Origin: Paenibacillus sp. 37
GTDB lineage: Bacteria > Bacillota > Bacilli > Paenibacillales > Paenibacillaceae
Assembly (NCBI RefSeq): GCF_008386395.1
Contig: NZ_CP043761.1
Span: 1,116,001-1,180,000, forward strand
Reading direction: 5' to 3'
Length of the DNA stretch: 64,000 bases
Below the pieces are notes generated by a model that was not told where the DNA came from, searched no databases, and worked only from the letters and a program-made list of their open reading frames with translations. Shown in pieces: positions 1-8,240 of the stretch; the first letter of the stretch is position 1, and the number at the start of each line of letters is the position of its first letter. Position numbers and translations under genes: made by a program.

Positions 1-212
1 GCTCCGGTGGGATTGTTGGAAGGATTGCCGTCCAGGAAGCGGTCCGTAAAGATCTGATAGATGACGTCTGTACTAAAGTTCTGCTTGTTGGTAACTGCGG
101 TATCCGCATCGGCATAGATCGCGGAAGCAGGCAGATAGGGAAGTGCGCCTCCTGCAAGTAAACTGAGTGTCAGTGTTGTGCTGAGGAGTACACGTTTGGC
201 CATTTGAAACAT
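1..212 (-). CDS. cgt: Cyclodextrin glucanotransferase, N-terminal part (cut by window edge)
   Basis: Only the first ~70 codons are inside the window. They encode a Sec signal peptide ([19 protein letters not shown]..., Ala-rich cleavage region ASAIYADA) followed by the mature start [20 protein letters not shown] and then [14 protein letters not shown], the characteristic N-terminus of Paenibacillus/Bacillus GH13 cyclodextrin glucanotransferases. These secreted enzymes turn starch into cyclodextrins. The ATG at 212 is chosen because AGGGTGG lies 6 nt upstream; the in-frame ATG at 203 lacks such spacing. The GH13 cyclomaltodextrinase-type enzyme at 4988-6760 could degrade its products inside the cell. 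The catalytic residues lie outside the window, so activity cannot be checked. Confidence 0.9.
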   Translation of the reverse strand, partial: MFQMAKRVLLSTTLTLSLLAGGALPYLPASAIYADADTAVTNKQNFSTDVIYQIFTDRFLDGNPSNNPTG

Positions 213-272
213 AGTAATCCACCCTTCTCGTGAATGTAGTAGTTTAAATAAACAACCAACCTGGCTCTTGAA

Positions 273-286
273 TAATAGCGCTTTCA
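273..286 (-). promoter_or_regulatory. cre-like catabolite control site in the CGTase leader
   Basis: On the minus strand the 14-mer TGAAAGCGCTATTA matches the CcpA consensus TGWAARCGYTWNCA at 13 of 14 positions. It lies about 140 nt downstream of the predicted transcription start and 60 nt before the CGTase ATG, where CcpA would act as a roadblock. Glucose repression of a starch enzyme fits; the assignment is inferred from sequence only. Confidence 0.6.
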
Positions 287-340
287 ATACAACGGAATGA
301 TACGCAGTGGATTGAAGACTTCCCTCCTTTTGACACGCCA

Positions 341-397
341 ACAACCCCGGCATCTCCTTCGGGAGTTACCGGGGTTGTCCTAAACCGCTCTGGTTTA
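341..397 (-). promoter_or_regulatory. Structured leader of the CGTase mRNA (two hairpins)
   Basis: The arms ACAACCCCGG (341-350) and CCGGGGTTGT (369-378) pair over 10 bp and enclose a second short stem CTCC-TTCG-GGAG. Next to it TAAACC (381-386) pairs with GGTTTA (392-397). Neither strand has a U-tract after the hairpin, so it is not an obvious intrinsic terminator. It lies inside the transcribed leader of the CGTase gene, 130-190 nt before the start codon. I do not recognise a known riboswitch class; mRNA stabilisation or protein binding are possible roles. Confidence 0.55.
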
Positions 398-430
398 AAA
401 GCATGGCCCTCGAGTTATGATCACAACGTT

Positions 431-459
431 ATCGTAAGAAATATTGGATCTTATGTCAA
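431..459 (-). promoter_or_regulatory. SigA promoter of the CGTase gene
   Basis: Reading leftwards, TTGACA (459-454) and TACGAT (436-431) are separated by 17 bp, a near-consensus SigA promoter. Transcription would start near 424, giving a leader of about 210 nt that carries the hairpins at 341-397 and the cre-like site at 273-286. Confidence 0.75.
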
Positions 460-467
460 TAACTTTT

Positions 468-497
468 TTGAGAGCATTTATTTTCTATTTTTATGTT
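468..497 (+). promoter_or_regulatory. Weak promoter candidate for the esterase operon
   Basis: TTGAGA (468-473) and TATGTT (492-497) are 18 bp apart in an AT-rich stretch. This is the best -35/-10 pair seen upstream of the gene at 659. The -10 box is poor, so the call is tentative. Confidence 0.3.
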
Positions 498-584
498 TAC
501 AAAAGTACGTTCGCGCATTAAACTATTCGCAGATTCACAATATAAGGGCTATGTATCCCGGGACACGCACGTGTGTTTTGGGAC

Positions 585-610
585 AACCCCGTCTCTTCTG
601 AGGCGGGGTT
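585..610 (+). terminator. GC-rich hairpin before the esterase gene, possible attenuator
   Basis: AACCCCGTCTC (585-595) pairs with GAGGCGGGGTT (600-610) around the loop TTCT, followed by ATTTGTATTA. The tail is only moderately U-rich. It lies 48 nt before the TTG start at 659, so it is either a weak terminator of upstream transcription or a leader attenuator. Confidence 0.45.
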
Positions 611-658
611 ATTTGTATTATGCAGTCGAATCGGGAGAAGAGAGGCGGTTGATGATCG

Positions 659-2038
659 TTGAGTACCCATTCTGTCATCGAATGTTTGGAAGGCATTCAG
701 GCGTCACGGCTGGGCAATATCCGCAACATTTATGTGTATCTCCCGCCCGGTTACCATGAGCAGACAGCTCGGCATTATCCGGTTCTGTACGTTCATGCAG
801 GGCAGCGGGCATTTGGTCCGTCCGGGCCAGGCAATGAAACATGGAACATGGATCAGGCAGCAGACGGTCTTATTTCTTCCGGGCAGATTGAATCACTGAT
901 TATTGTCGGCATTACGCATATCCGTCCAGTCACGCACAACGAATTCTATCACTTCATCGCTCCGGAGAGAGAGGCCGTGAGTGTGGGGTGCTCAGGCATC
1001 GCTTATGAGCATTTTATCATTCATGAACTCAAGCCGATCATTGATCATCGTTACCGGACGTTGCCGGACAAGGAGAATACCGGGCTGTTGGGTTCATCTG
1101 CTGCTGCACTTTGTACATTTCACATGGGAATGCGAAATCCCGATGTTTTCGGAAAACTGATCATGATATCGCCATTCTATGTGGATGTGCAGCTGGACGA
1201 AACATCGGAAAGCGGGCTGTTGGAAGAAAACATGTATCGCTTGCCAGAAGAGGTACCCGACGTTCGGATGTGGATGGATATTGGAGACACGGAAGGTCTG
1301 TTTCTGCCTTCCCAGGTCAGAAGGGTAGCTCATCAATTACTTGAACGCGGAGTCAGATCGGATGAGGACTTGGCATTTTTGGAACAGCCGGATGCCTGTC
1401 ATCAGGAAGGTGACTGGGGAGCACGCGTTCATCTCCCGTTACTATACATGTTCGGCCACGTTGGTAAACCCACCTCGCTCAAACTGCTTGGCAGGGATGT
1501 CATCGGACTACAGGGTGGAATGACCGTGTGTATCAATGCACAAATGCACTATGAGAGCGGGTGGGTTCAGAGTCTGCTGCATGGGAATTATTCTTCAAGT
1601 GACCCGGATGTAATCCAGGTTCGTTCGAGTGGAGAACTGGTGCCTGTCGGTATTGGAAGTGCATCCATCACGCTGAATATGGGGGGACTGTCTGCTACAC
1701 GCATCTACACTGTCGTTCCTAAATTGTCCACTCATGTGGAGGTCTGCATTCATGCAGAGGTAGCCTCAGAGGAAGGGCGGGAGGAAACGATATATGGTGG
1801 GATGGGCATGAAACTTGTCCGTTCCGGTATAGGTCGATATGAAGGTTGTTACCGAGTTCCGCGTGATAGTGGATTCTCCTTCCGGTTTACTCGCGGTTTC
1901 CGCCGCTTCGAGACCGATGTGGATGGCAAACCTGTTGTCAATCGGGTATTTCGAGCGACAGATGATATGTCTGTACATTATTTAATCCAATCCTGGGGCA
2001 GTACTTCAGCCAAAACGGGAACAGGAGGCCCAAAATGA
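659..2038 (+). CDS. Esterase of the Fes/esterase D family with Big2-like and starch-binding-like C-terminal domains
   Basis: 459 aa, no signal peptide. Residues ~1-260 form an alpha/beta-hydrolase domain of the enterochelin-esterase/esterase D type: IYVYLPPGYHEQTARHYPVLYV at the start and a nucleophile elbow LLGSSAAAL, where GSSAAA replaces the usual GxSxGG. Residues ~265-350 look like a bacterial Ig-like (Big2) domain. The C-terminus (KLVRSGIGRYEGCYRVP ... FRFTRGF ... NRVF) resembles a CBM20/48-type starch-binding fold. The TTG start is preferred because AGAGGCGG lies 10 nt upstream and no ATG fits. It overlaps the next gene by 4 nt (ATGA), so it is translationally coupled to the BtrH-ACP protein. 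The substrate is unknown; an ester made by the next two genes is one possibility. Confidence 0.7.
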   Translation: MSTHSVIECLEGIQASRLGNIRNIYVYLPPGYHEQTARHYPVLYVHAGQRAFGPSGPGNETWNMDQAADGLISSGQIESLIIVGITHIRPVTHNEFYHFIAPEREAVSVGCSGIAYEHFIIHELKPIIDHRYRTLPDKENTGLLGSSAAALCTFHMGMRNPDVFGKLIMISPFYVDVQLDETSESGLLEENMYRLPEEVPDVRMWMDIGDTEGLFLPSQVRRVAHQLLERGVRSDEDLAFLEQPDACHQEGDWGARVHLPLLYMFGHVGKPTSLKLLGRDVIGLQGGMTVCINAQMHYESGWVQSLLHGNYSSSDPDVIQVRSSGELVPVGIGSASITLNMGGLSATRIYTVVPKLSTHVEVCIHAEVASEEGREETIYGGMGMKLVRSGIGRYEGCYRVPRDSGFSFRFTRGFRRFETDVDGKPVVNRVFRATDDMSVHYLIQSWGSTSAKTGTGGPK

Positions 2039-3453
2039 TCATTCCTTCATTCGCTCCAGTGCTGGACATTCCCTATTATTATCCCTGCAATTTCCCTCTG
2101 ATTCATGAAGTGCTCCATCAGCAAGGATCCATCACAAGTCTTGCACTGCTGGCGGCAAGCCGGTTGTACAGCCTTCCATCGTGCGGGGATAACGGACTGG
2201 TGAAGCCTTATTTTCACAAACTGGATTATGTTGAGCCGATCTGGGAGATGTATGGTCAGCGAGAGCTGGACAGCTTCGAGGAAGGCAAGGCGCAGATTAG
2301 GCAGCATATCGGCGATGGTGGGCTTTTTTTGGCTACAGGAACCAGTTATCATCTGCCTTATTGTGAGGATTATCAGAATCCCGAATACATTCGCAAACAC
2401 GTGAAGCAAGGCTCCCGACTGCATCTGGTAGACCATTGGATTGCCGTGTATGGTCTGGAAGATGAGCATGTTCACGTCTATGATCCAGTGCCCTCCAAGT
2501 ACAAGGGGAAGGTTGCTCAAAGAGCCTTTCATGATTTCTGGAAAGGGAACCAATGCATACCCGAGCTTGCTCAGGCGAAGCGCAAAGAAAAACTCCGAAC
2601 GTTTGGCACCATGGACATTCGGGCAACTGTGCAGCTTGACTCTGCCGGGTACCGAGACATGTTGACCCAGGCGTTAACAACGCAGATTGAAGAATTTCTG
2701 ACAGGCCGGACGATTACACAAGGAGAGCGGAATTATTATTTTGGACATGCGGTGTCTCTGCAGCTCCTGGATACGTTGCATGGAACGAAAGAAGGGGATC
2801 AATCCAATGAAATGTTAATTTCGGGTCTGCTGTTCGATATGCGATGGAGCCGGTATTTTCTGCGAGATCTTCTTCAGGAGTCTGCCTTATGGCTAGGTTC
2901 ACCACTTGATCAATATGCAAGAAAATTCAACGACATCATTGTACGGTGGGAGAAGGCATACAATATGCTGCAGGTCAGCCGGATGAAGAATCACGAGCAC
3001 TGGAAAGTACAACTGACAGGTGCCATTAAAATGTTGGTCACGGATGAATGGCACTGGTATGAGTCGCTTCGACAGTCCATGCCTCAGGCAGATTGCTTTC
3101 AACGTCAGAACGTGCCAATGATTGAACAAGAACACAGGGAGGTTCTGCTTCGTATCGTGCTGGATAGTTGCCGGGAGTTAAATGCATACCATAATACATC
3201 GATTCCGCTTGGTGAGGGCGGTAACGCTCCGCTATACGGACGAAATGGGCAACTGGATTCGCTGGAACTCGTGTCATTGCTTGCTGTGGTGGAGCAGGGA
3301 ATCGAAGATCGATGGGGTACGGGAATGGGAGCTGCTCTGGCGGAGATAGCTGCTGCTTCCATGCCGGAAAGTCCCTATCAGACGGTAGGCTCACTTGTTG
3401 ATTATCTCGCACAACAATATTCGCCTGCCGGTGAGGAGGAAGCAAAATGTTAA
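2035..3453 (+). CDS. BtrH-like (butirosin biosynthesis H N-terminal) domain fused to a C-terminal acyl carrier protein
   Basis: 472 aa. The first ~150 residues resemble the BtrH N-terminal/C39-like thiol fold: a Cys in YYYPCNFPLIHEVLHQ, then GTSYHLPYC and HLVDHWIAVYGLEDEHVHVYDP, which supplies the His and Asp usual in this fold. In butirosin biosynthesis BtrH moves an acyl group from an acyl carrier protein to an amine. Residues ~170-370 are helical and unassigned. The last ~90 residues look like an acyl carrier protein, with the phosphopantetheine Ser in GQLDSLELVSLLAVVEQGIE. It overlaps its neighbours by 4 nt and 7 nt, and the downstream adenylating enzyme is the obvious candidate to load the carrier domain. 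Carrier and transferase in one chain is unusual and worth testing. Confidence 0.65.
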   Translation: MIIPSFAPVLDIPYYYPCNFPLIHEVLHQQGSITSLALLAASRLYSLPSCGDNGLVKPYFHKLDYVEPIWEMYGQRELDSFEEGKAQIRQHIGDGGLFLATGTSYHLPYCEDYQNPEYIRKHVKQGSRLHLVDHWIAVYGLEDEHVHVYDPVPSKYKGKVAQRAFHDFWKGNQCIPELAQAKRKEKLRTFGTMDIRATVQLDSAGYRDMLTQALTTQIEEFLTGRTITQGERNYYFGHAVSLQLLDTLHGTKEGDQSNEMLISGLLFDMRWSRYFLRDLLQESALWLGSPLDQYARKFNDIIVRWEKAYNMLQVSRMKNHEHWKVQLTGAIKMLVTDEWHWYESLRQSMPQADCFQRQNVPMIEQEHREVLLRIVLDSCRELNAYHNTSIPLGEGGNAPLYGRNGQLDSLELVSLLAVVEQGIEDRWGTGMGAALAEIAAASMPESPYQTVGSLVDYLAQQYSPAGEEEAKC

Positions 3454-4808
3454 ACCAATTCTTGCTTAAACGATTCGAGGAACAGGGACAGCATCCTGCA
3501 CTGATCTGGAAGGATCAGGAGTACAGCTATCAGTGGCTGCTGGAACGGGTTGGCATTATGGGTGAGTGGATTATAGCAGAAGGGCTGACGGGGCAACTTG
3601 TAACACTGGAGGATGACTATTCCCCATATGCAGCGGCGGCATTGGTTGCTTTGCTCGGACAAGGGTGTATCGTGCTCCCCATGGATCGGTACCTGGTTGA
3701 AGCCAAACGACAGGAATACATCGAACTGGCACAGGTGAAATGGCGGTTGGGCGTTGAAGAAGGCAAGCTATGCATTCGGCAAACGTGTGAAACTTCTGGA
3801 GAGGTTCCTGTGTTGTTAACTACGCTAGCACAGGAGGGTGTAGGAGGACTGGTACTCTTTTCATCCGGATCAACCGGAGTGAGTAAAGCGACTGTGCATC
3901 GTGCAGATCGGCTGTTACATCGTTTTCGGCGGCAGGTTCGGCCCTTGCGAACGATTCCATTCATGATGTTTGATCATATCGGCGGTGTGAATACAATGCT
4001 GCAATCCCTGTCCAGTGGGGGATGTCTGTGTATCATTGCGGATCGATCTCCCGAAGAAGTGTGCCGGACGATTGAGAAGTTTCGTGTACAGGCGCTGCCT
4101 GTCTCCCCAACATTCATGAATCTGTTGCTGCTGGGCAGAAATGATGAGGGGTATGACCTGTCCAGTCTCGAGGTTGTATCATACGGATCGGAAGTGATGC
4201 CTGAATCTGTACTGGCAGCCTGGAACCGGAGATTTCCACAGATCAGAACGATACAGGCCTATGGCATGTCTGAACTTGGTATTCTGCCAACCCGCTCCAA
4301 AGAACCAGGTTCTCTGCTGTTCTCCATTCAAGATGAAGAGGTCAAGTACCGGGTGGTGGAAGGAGAATTGCAGATTCGTACAGCAACAGCGATGATCGGA
4401 TATCTGAATGCACCATCACCCTTTACAGAGGATGGATGGCTGCGTACCGGAGATGAAGCCGTATTAGAGCAGGGGTACATTCGAATTTTGGGCCGCCGTT
4501 CGGAGATTATTAACATAGGGGGACGGAAGGTATATCCTGCCGAGGTTGAGGGTGTTCTGGAAGAGATGGAATGTATTGAAGCGGCGGTAGTTTCGGGAGA
4601 ACCGAGTGGTATCATGGGTCAGAGAGTGAAAGTGACTATCCGGCTGGCTACAGAATGTACTCTTACCGATCTGCGGCGGTCCATCTGGGAATATTGTCGG
4701 GACAAGCTGCCTTCATACAAGATTCCGCAGAAAATCGTAATTACACAGGGAGAACTCGTAAGTTCGAGAATGAAAAAAATCCGTAAACCGATGATGTCGA
4801 TATCCTGA
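3447..4808 (+). CDS. ANL-superfamily acyl-adenylating enzyme (AMP-dependent synthetase/ligase)
   Basis: 453 aa. ANL core motifs appear in order: A3 P-loop LVLFSSGSTGVSKATVH (~residue 130), FMMFDHIGG, A5 QAYGMSELG, A7 LRTGDEA, A8 GRRSEIINIGGRKVYPAEVE and a C-terminal SSRMKKIRKP that corresponds to the catalytic-lysine A10 segment. Such enzymes activate a carboxylic acid with ATP and pass it to CoA or a phosphopantetheine carrier. It begins inside the preceding gene (7-nt overlap ATGTTAA), so its partner is probably the acyl carrier domain fused there. The protein is somewhat shorter than typical acyl-CoA ligases (500-550 aa). The acid used cannot be read from the sequence. Confidence 0.8.
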   Translation: MLNQFLLKRFEEQGQHPALIWKDQEYSYQWLLERVGIMGEWIIAEGLTGQLVTLEDDYSPYAAAALVALLGQGCIVLPMDRYLVEAKRQEYIELAQVKWRLGVEEGKLCIRQTCETSGEVPVLLTTLAQEGVGGLVLFSSGSTGVSKATVHRADRLLHRFRRQVRPLRTIPFMMFDHIGGVNTMLQSLSSGGCLCIIADRSPEEVCRTIEKFRVQALPVSPTFMNLLLLGRNDEGYDLSSLEVVSYGSEVMPESVLAAWNRRFPQIRTIQAYGMSELGILPTRSKEPGSLLFSIQDEEVKYRVVEGELQIRTATAMIGYLNAPSPFTEDGWLRTGDEAVLEQGYIRILGRRSEIINIGGRKVYPAEVEGVLEEMECIEAAVVSGEPSGIMGQRVKVTIRLATECTLTDLRRSIWEYCRDKLPSYKIPQKIVITQGELVSSRMKKIRKPMMSIS

Positions 4809-4910
4809 ACGAAATAATATTTCTCTGATTCGTTAGCCATTGAGCCCGCTTATAAAATGAAGAAATTAATGTGTGGTGGGTTCGTTAGGATATGACGTAT
4901 AAGATGTAGG

Positions 4911-4967
4911 AGAGGCTGTCTCTGGTCGACAATATGACCTAGGAGACAGCCTCTTTGATGTTTTTTT
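4911..4967 (+). terminator. Intrinsic terminator after the esterase/BtrH-ACP/adenylase operon
   Basis: AGAGGCTGTCTC (4911-4922) pairs perfectly with GAGACAGCCTCT (4943-4954), followed by TTTGATG and seven Ts. It lies between convergent genes and closes the rightward operon. Confidence 0.85.
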
Positions 4968-4987
4968 CCTTGTTAGCTGTATTTATA

Positions 4988-6760
4988 TCAGGCCTCAGCT
5001 GGTTGTTTGACCTCCATTTGGAGTAGGGAGAAGCCGTATGCTTCCAGATCGAGGGTCAGTTTATTTTGCCTAGCTTCCACGGTGTTTGATGTGTACAGAT
5101 TCCGCCAAACGTTACGCTCTGCCAAAGGGAGTTCAAGAGTACATGGCTCATCTCCCGCATTCAGCACAAGAAGCATGCGCTCACCCGTATGCGAATCCGA
5201 TCGTTCGATGGCGAGACAAGGGTCTCCGGCTTTTGCATATACAATCTTCAGTTCCGTGCTGCGCAGCGCAGGGTGCTGTTTGCGAAGGGCAATCGAATGG
5301 GTGAAGAATTCCAGAAGTTCACGGTTCTGCTTGGTCTCATCCCATTCCATACACTTGCGGCAACCCGGATCATATCCCCCGTCAAGCCCCACTTCGTCTC
5401 CATAATAAATACATGGCACACCTGGATACGTAAGCAGCAACGTAACGGCAAGTTTCATCTTGCGCTCGTCTCCATCACACAAGGTCAGCAGTCTGGGTGT
5501 ATCATGACTTCCGAGCAGATTGAAGGCGGCTTCAGTAACCGTTTGTGAATAGGCTGCAAGCAGTTTGCCGATCTCATTGGCAAATCCGAGTCCGTCGAGT
5601 TTTCCGTTCACGGTGTAGTCCAATACCGAATTGGTAAACGGATAATTCATCACAGCATCGAATTGGTCTCCCTGAAGCCACATGAGTGAATCATGCCAGA
5701 TCTCACCGAGCAGATACGCATCAGGTTTGATGGCTTTTACCGTCTGACGGAATTCACGCCAGAACTGATGATCCACCTCATTGGCCACATCGAGCCTCCA
5801 TCCGTCAATGTCCATCTCCTCGATCCAGAAGCGTCCTACCTCCAGCAGGTATGCCTTCACTTCAGGGTGTTCCGTGTTGAGCTTTGGCATAAGCGGTTCA
5901 AAGGCAAAGGTATCATAAGTTGGAATGCCATCTTCCACACGAGGCGGCCAGTCTTTGATATAGAACCAGTCTGCGTAGGGGGAAGCGGCTCCATTCTTCA
6001 TGACATCAACAAAAGGAGGGAACTCTCTGCCGGAATGATTGAACACCGCATCCAGAACGACACGTATGCCACGCTGATGACAGGCCTCCACGAACGCCTT
6101 GAACTGTTCATTGGTTCCAAAGTGAGGATCAACCTTCATGTAATCGCCTGTATTATATTTGTGATTCGTAGTGGCCTCGAACAGCGGACAGAAGTAGATG
6201 GCATTGATGCCCAGTTGGCTGATGTGATCCAGATGATCAAGTACACCTTGCAGATCGCCACCGAAGAAGTTCACCGGTGTGGGTTCTCCTCCCCAGGGTT
6301 CTGCATTGCTGGGACTGATGGAGGGATCACCATTCGCATAACGTTCCGGGAAAATCTGATAAAACACGGCGTCCTTCACCCACGCAGGCGGTTCAAAAAT
6401 GTCGACCGGATTCATAAATGGAAAATCAAAAAACTCCAGTGGATGATCAGGCAGCGCCTGCTCGAATCCGCGCTCTGTCATCCAGACCGATTCCTCTCCC
6501 TGAATCAATTGGAAGCCATACCGTAATCTGCGATAGGGAGGTGAAGTCTCGGCTTCCCAATAATCGAACATTTCATCCCGGGCAAAGATGTGCATGGGAA
6601 TGTGTGTGATCGTTCGGTCCCAGGCATATTTATCCCCGGTAATGGCAATCACTGCATCCAGATCATCACGTTTGGAACGAAGTCGCAAATGCATGGTCGA
6701 GCGGTCATAAGCATAGGACCAATTGAGTTTGGGGCGATGGTAAATGGCTTCAAGAATCAT
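4988..6760 (-). CDS. GH13 cyclomaltodextrinase / neopullulanase / maltogenic amylase
   Basis: 590 aa. Residues ~1-125 form the N-terminal beta domain that distinguishes this GH13 group from ordinary alpha-amylases, then the (beta/alpha)8 barrel. GH13 conserved regions: DAVFNH (237-242), DGWRLDVANEVD with nucleophile Asp324, GEIWHD with acid/base Glu353, and LLGSHD with Asp420. No signal peptide, so it acts in the cytoplasm on imported cyclodextrins or maltodextrins. The ATG at 6760 is chosen because GAGGAG lies 8 nt upstream; the GTG at 6769 overlaps that site. A strong terminator-like hairpin stands in its leader at 6815-6861. Together with the CGTase at the window edge it suggests a cyclodextrin route. 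Confidence 0.92.
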   Translation of the reverse strand: MILEAIYHRPKLNWSYAYDRSTMHLRLRSKRDDLDAVIAITGDKYAWDRTITHIPMHIFARDEMFDYWEAETSPPYRRLRYGFQLIQGEESVWMTERGFEQALPDHPLEFFDFPFMNPVDIFEPPAWVKDAVFYQIFPERYANGDPSISPSNAEPWGGEPTPVNFFGGDLQGVLDHLDHISQLGINAIYFCPLFEATTNHKYNTGDYMKVDPHFGTNEQFKAFVEACHQRGIRVVLDAVFNHSGREFPPFVDVMKNGAASPYADWFYIKDWPPRVEDGIPTYDTFAFEPLMPKLNTEHPEVKAYLLEVGRFWIEEMDIDGWRLDVANEVDHQFWREFRQTVKAIKPDAYLLGEIWHDSLMWLQGDQFDAVMNYPFTNSVLDYTVNGKLDGLGFANEIGKLLAAYSQTVTEAAFNLLGSHDTPRLLTLCDGDERKMKLAVTLLLTYPGVPCIYYGDEVGLDGGYDPGCRKCMEWDETKQNRELLEFFTHSIALRKQHPALRSTELKIVYAKAGDPCLAIERSDSHTGERMLLVLNAGDEPCTLELPLAERNVWRNLYTSNTVEARQNKLTLDLEAYGFSLLQMEVKQPAEA

Positions 6761-6814
6761 GTAAAACACTCCTCGTTAAATGATGAGATTTCAGATCAAT
6801 GCGGCCATGAACGC

Positions 6815-6861
6815 AAAAAAAGGCACAACCTCAATTGTTCACGAGGTTGTACCTTTCGGCA
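6815..6861 (-). terminator. Strong intrinsic terminator just upstream of the GH13 gene
   Basis: Reading leftwards, AAAGGTACAACCTC pairs with GAGGTTGTGCCTTT (14 bp, one G-U) around a ~10-nt loop and runs straight into a U-tract. It lies 55 nt before the GH13 start and ~125 nt after the stop of the small secreted protein gene. It either ends that upstream transcript or attenuates the GH13 gene: TATAAT boxes (about 6880-6900) lie upstream of the hairpin. Confidence 0.75.
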
Positions 6862-6983
6862 GCATAGCCTTTTGATTATAGTGTTATTATACGAATTAAC
6901 TCAGCAAAAGAAAACACTTTTCTTCCTTAAATTTCAAATTGTTTTATTCGAAATGTAGGATGCATATCTGCAATTACTGTTTT

Positions 6984-7565
6984 TTATAAATCAAATCCAA
7001 GTTTATTGGCGTATGCAGAGAATTCTTTGTGAAACTTCTCGATATTTTTCTTGCCAGCAGCAATTTTGGCATTGGATTGTTTCAGGAGAGCACTGTTTAC
7101 CGTTGTTTTGGAGACCGCTTTTTTAGCAAGTTGGAATCCTTCCAGCTGTGTATAGCTACCTTTGATCAAGTTGGCATGGATTTTTTTCAATTCCGCATTT
7201 TGCGGTTTAATCAACTTCAGCTTGGATACATATTTGGTGTAGTTAGGAACCGCTGTGTTGGTCAGTTTCAGGTAAACGGACTTGCGATTGGATGATGTAA
7301 TGTAAAATCCACCTCCCAAAGCATTAAAGGCTTTCTCCTCATATACCGACGCGGTATCCAACTGATCCAGGTAGTTGAGGAAATCTTCTTCTTCGACTGT
7401 AGGGATCGGTTCTTGTTCGGACGTGTCAACTTCTTCATAGTATTCGTCTTCCGAATATGTAGTGGTTGAGTCATCCGCAGCTGAGGCGTAGGACCCCGCA
7501 GGTGCGAATACCCCGCCAAGCAAGACAAAACTCATAATGATTGATAGTACCCATGATTTCTTCAC
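6984..7565 (-). CDS. Small secreted protein of unknown function
   Basis: 193 aa. A clear Sec signal peptide (MKKSWVLSIIMSFVLLGG..., cleavage near SYASA/AD) is followed by an acidic low-complexity stretch (~30-60, many Asp/Glu/Thr/Tyr) and a Lys-rich, mostly helical C-terminal half. I do not recognise a catalytic motif. The GTG start is supported by AGGGGA 9 nt upstream. The gene lies alone, upstream of GH13 on the same strand but separated by a strong hairpin. A cell-surface or spent-medium structural role is possible but unproven. Confidence 0.7.
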   Translation of the reverse strand: MKKSWVLSIIMSFVLLGGVFAPAGSYASAADDSTTTYSEDEYYEEVDTSEQEPIPTVEEEDFLNYLDQLDTASVYEEKAFNALGGGFYITSSNRKSVYLKLTNTAVPNYTKYVSKLKLIKPQNAELKKIHANLIKGSYTQLEGFQLAKKAVSKTTVNSALLKQSNAKIAAGKKNIEKFHKEFSAYANKLGFDL

Positions 7566-7876
7566 GTGTTAATATCCCCTATCTATAGATGTGATTTTAT
7601 TCCAATGGATAATCTAACATAGTGCGACAAGAAATTACAGGAATTGTTTTACAGTAAAACCCTTGGTTGGATGCATATGAATGCATATGAATGAATAATG
7701 TTTCACCAGCAAAAAGGGCTTGCACTAGATGAAGCTAAAAGTAAGAAGAGAAATTGGTATGTTAAGTAAGAAAGAAAAAATTACATATACGGTTTATGTG
7801 GAATTGGATTATATCATTGATTTCAGAAGTGATATGGTTTGAAGTAGAATGAAAATTTTTTCCAAATAAATGCTTG

Positions 7877-7934
7877 TATAATGATTTCATCTCCATTACA
7901 ATTCAGTTGATAATGAGATTCAATATCATTTATC
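7877..7934 (+). promoter_or_regulatory. Orphan Fur-like box with -10 element, no intact gene downstream
   Basis: TATAAT (7877-7882) is followed by an imperfect palindrome at 7908-7934 beginning TGATAATGAGATT and ending ATCATTTATCA, close to the 7-1-7 Fur motif TGATAATNATTATCA. The sequence downstream (GGGAGACGGG then broken frames) suggests either a decayed iron-regulated gene or a short Fur-controlled RNA. Confidence 0.5.
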
Positions 7935-8126
7935 AGAAAAAGGGAGACGGGTTACATCACATTGTGGCTGTTTACAACAAGTCCATCTACGTAGAAAGGT
8001 AAACCGGAAGATCTCGTTACACAGGACATGGTCCAGAAGGTTTTCCAGATGGAGTGTGAGATTGCAGTCGGGTCCACTGTCCGGCACACCAACCATTATC
8101 CCGCATGGAAGGGGAAGGAAGCTGAA

Positions 8127-8240
8127 TGGAGAACAGCGTTACACTCAGCTGGCCTGAGGATCTGAAGATGCAGATTTTGGCTGCGGAATATCGACTGACG
8201 AAGATCCCAAGAATTACTGTCCGACCTGTCTCAATTTAAA
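8127..8240 (+). CDS. Candidate 37-codon open frame, uncertain
   Basis: An ATG preceded by AAGGGGAAGG at 7-nt spacing opens a short frame (MENSVTLSWPEDLKMQILAA..., ending ITVRPVSI). The 49-codon stretch before it, in another frame, also looks protein-like (ECEIAVGSTVRHTNHYPAWK). I do not recognise either. They may be pieces of one decayed gene under the orphan Fur box. Confidence 0.2.

Larger units (their letters stand above)
213..658. other. Divergent intergenic region between CGTase and the esterase operon
   Basis: No gene is supported here. The stretch holds the CGTase promoter and structured leader, a weak rightward promoter candidate at 468-497, and a hairpin at 585-610. An open frame from 493 to 759 has no ribosome binding site and runs into the esterase gene. 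Confidence 0.6.

Noticed and set aside
493..759. 88-codon rightward open frame before the esterase
   Set aside because: No ribosome site, runs across the hairpin at 585-610 and overlaps the esterase start in another frame; composition is not protein-like.
2047..2553. 168-codon antisense open frame inside the BtrH-ACP gene
   Set aside because: Shadow of the sense gene; no start signal and no family features.
5693..6526. 277-codon rightward open frame
   Set aside because: Lies entirely antisense to the well-supported GH13 gene with all catalytic motifs.
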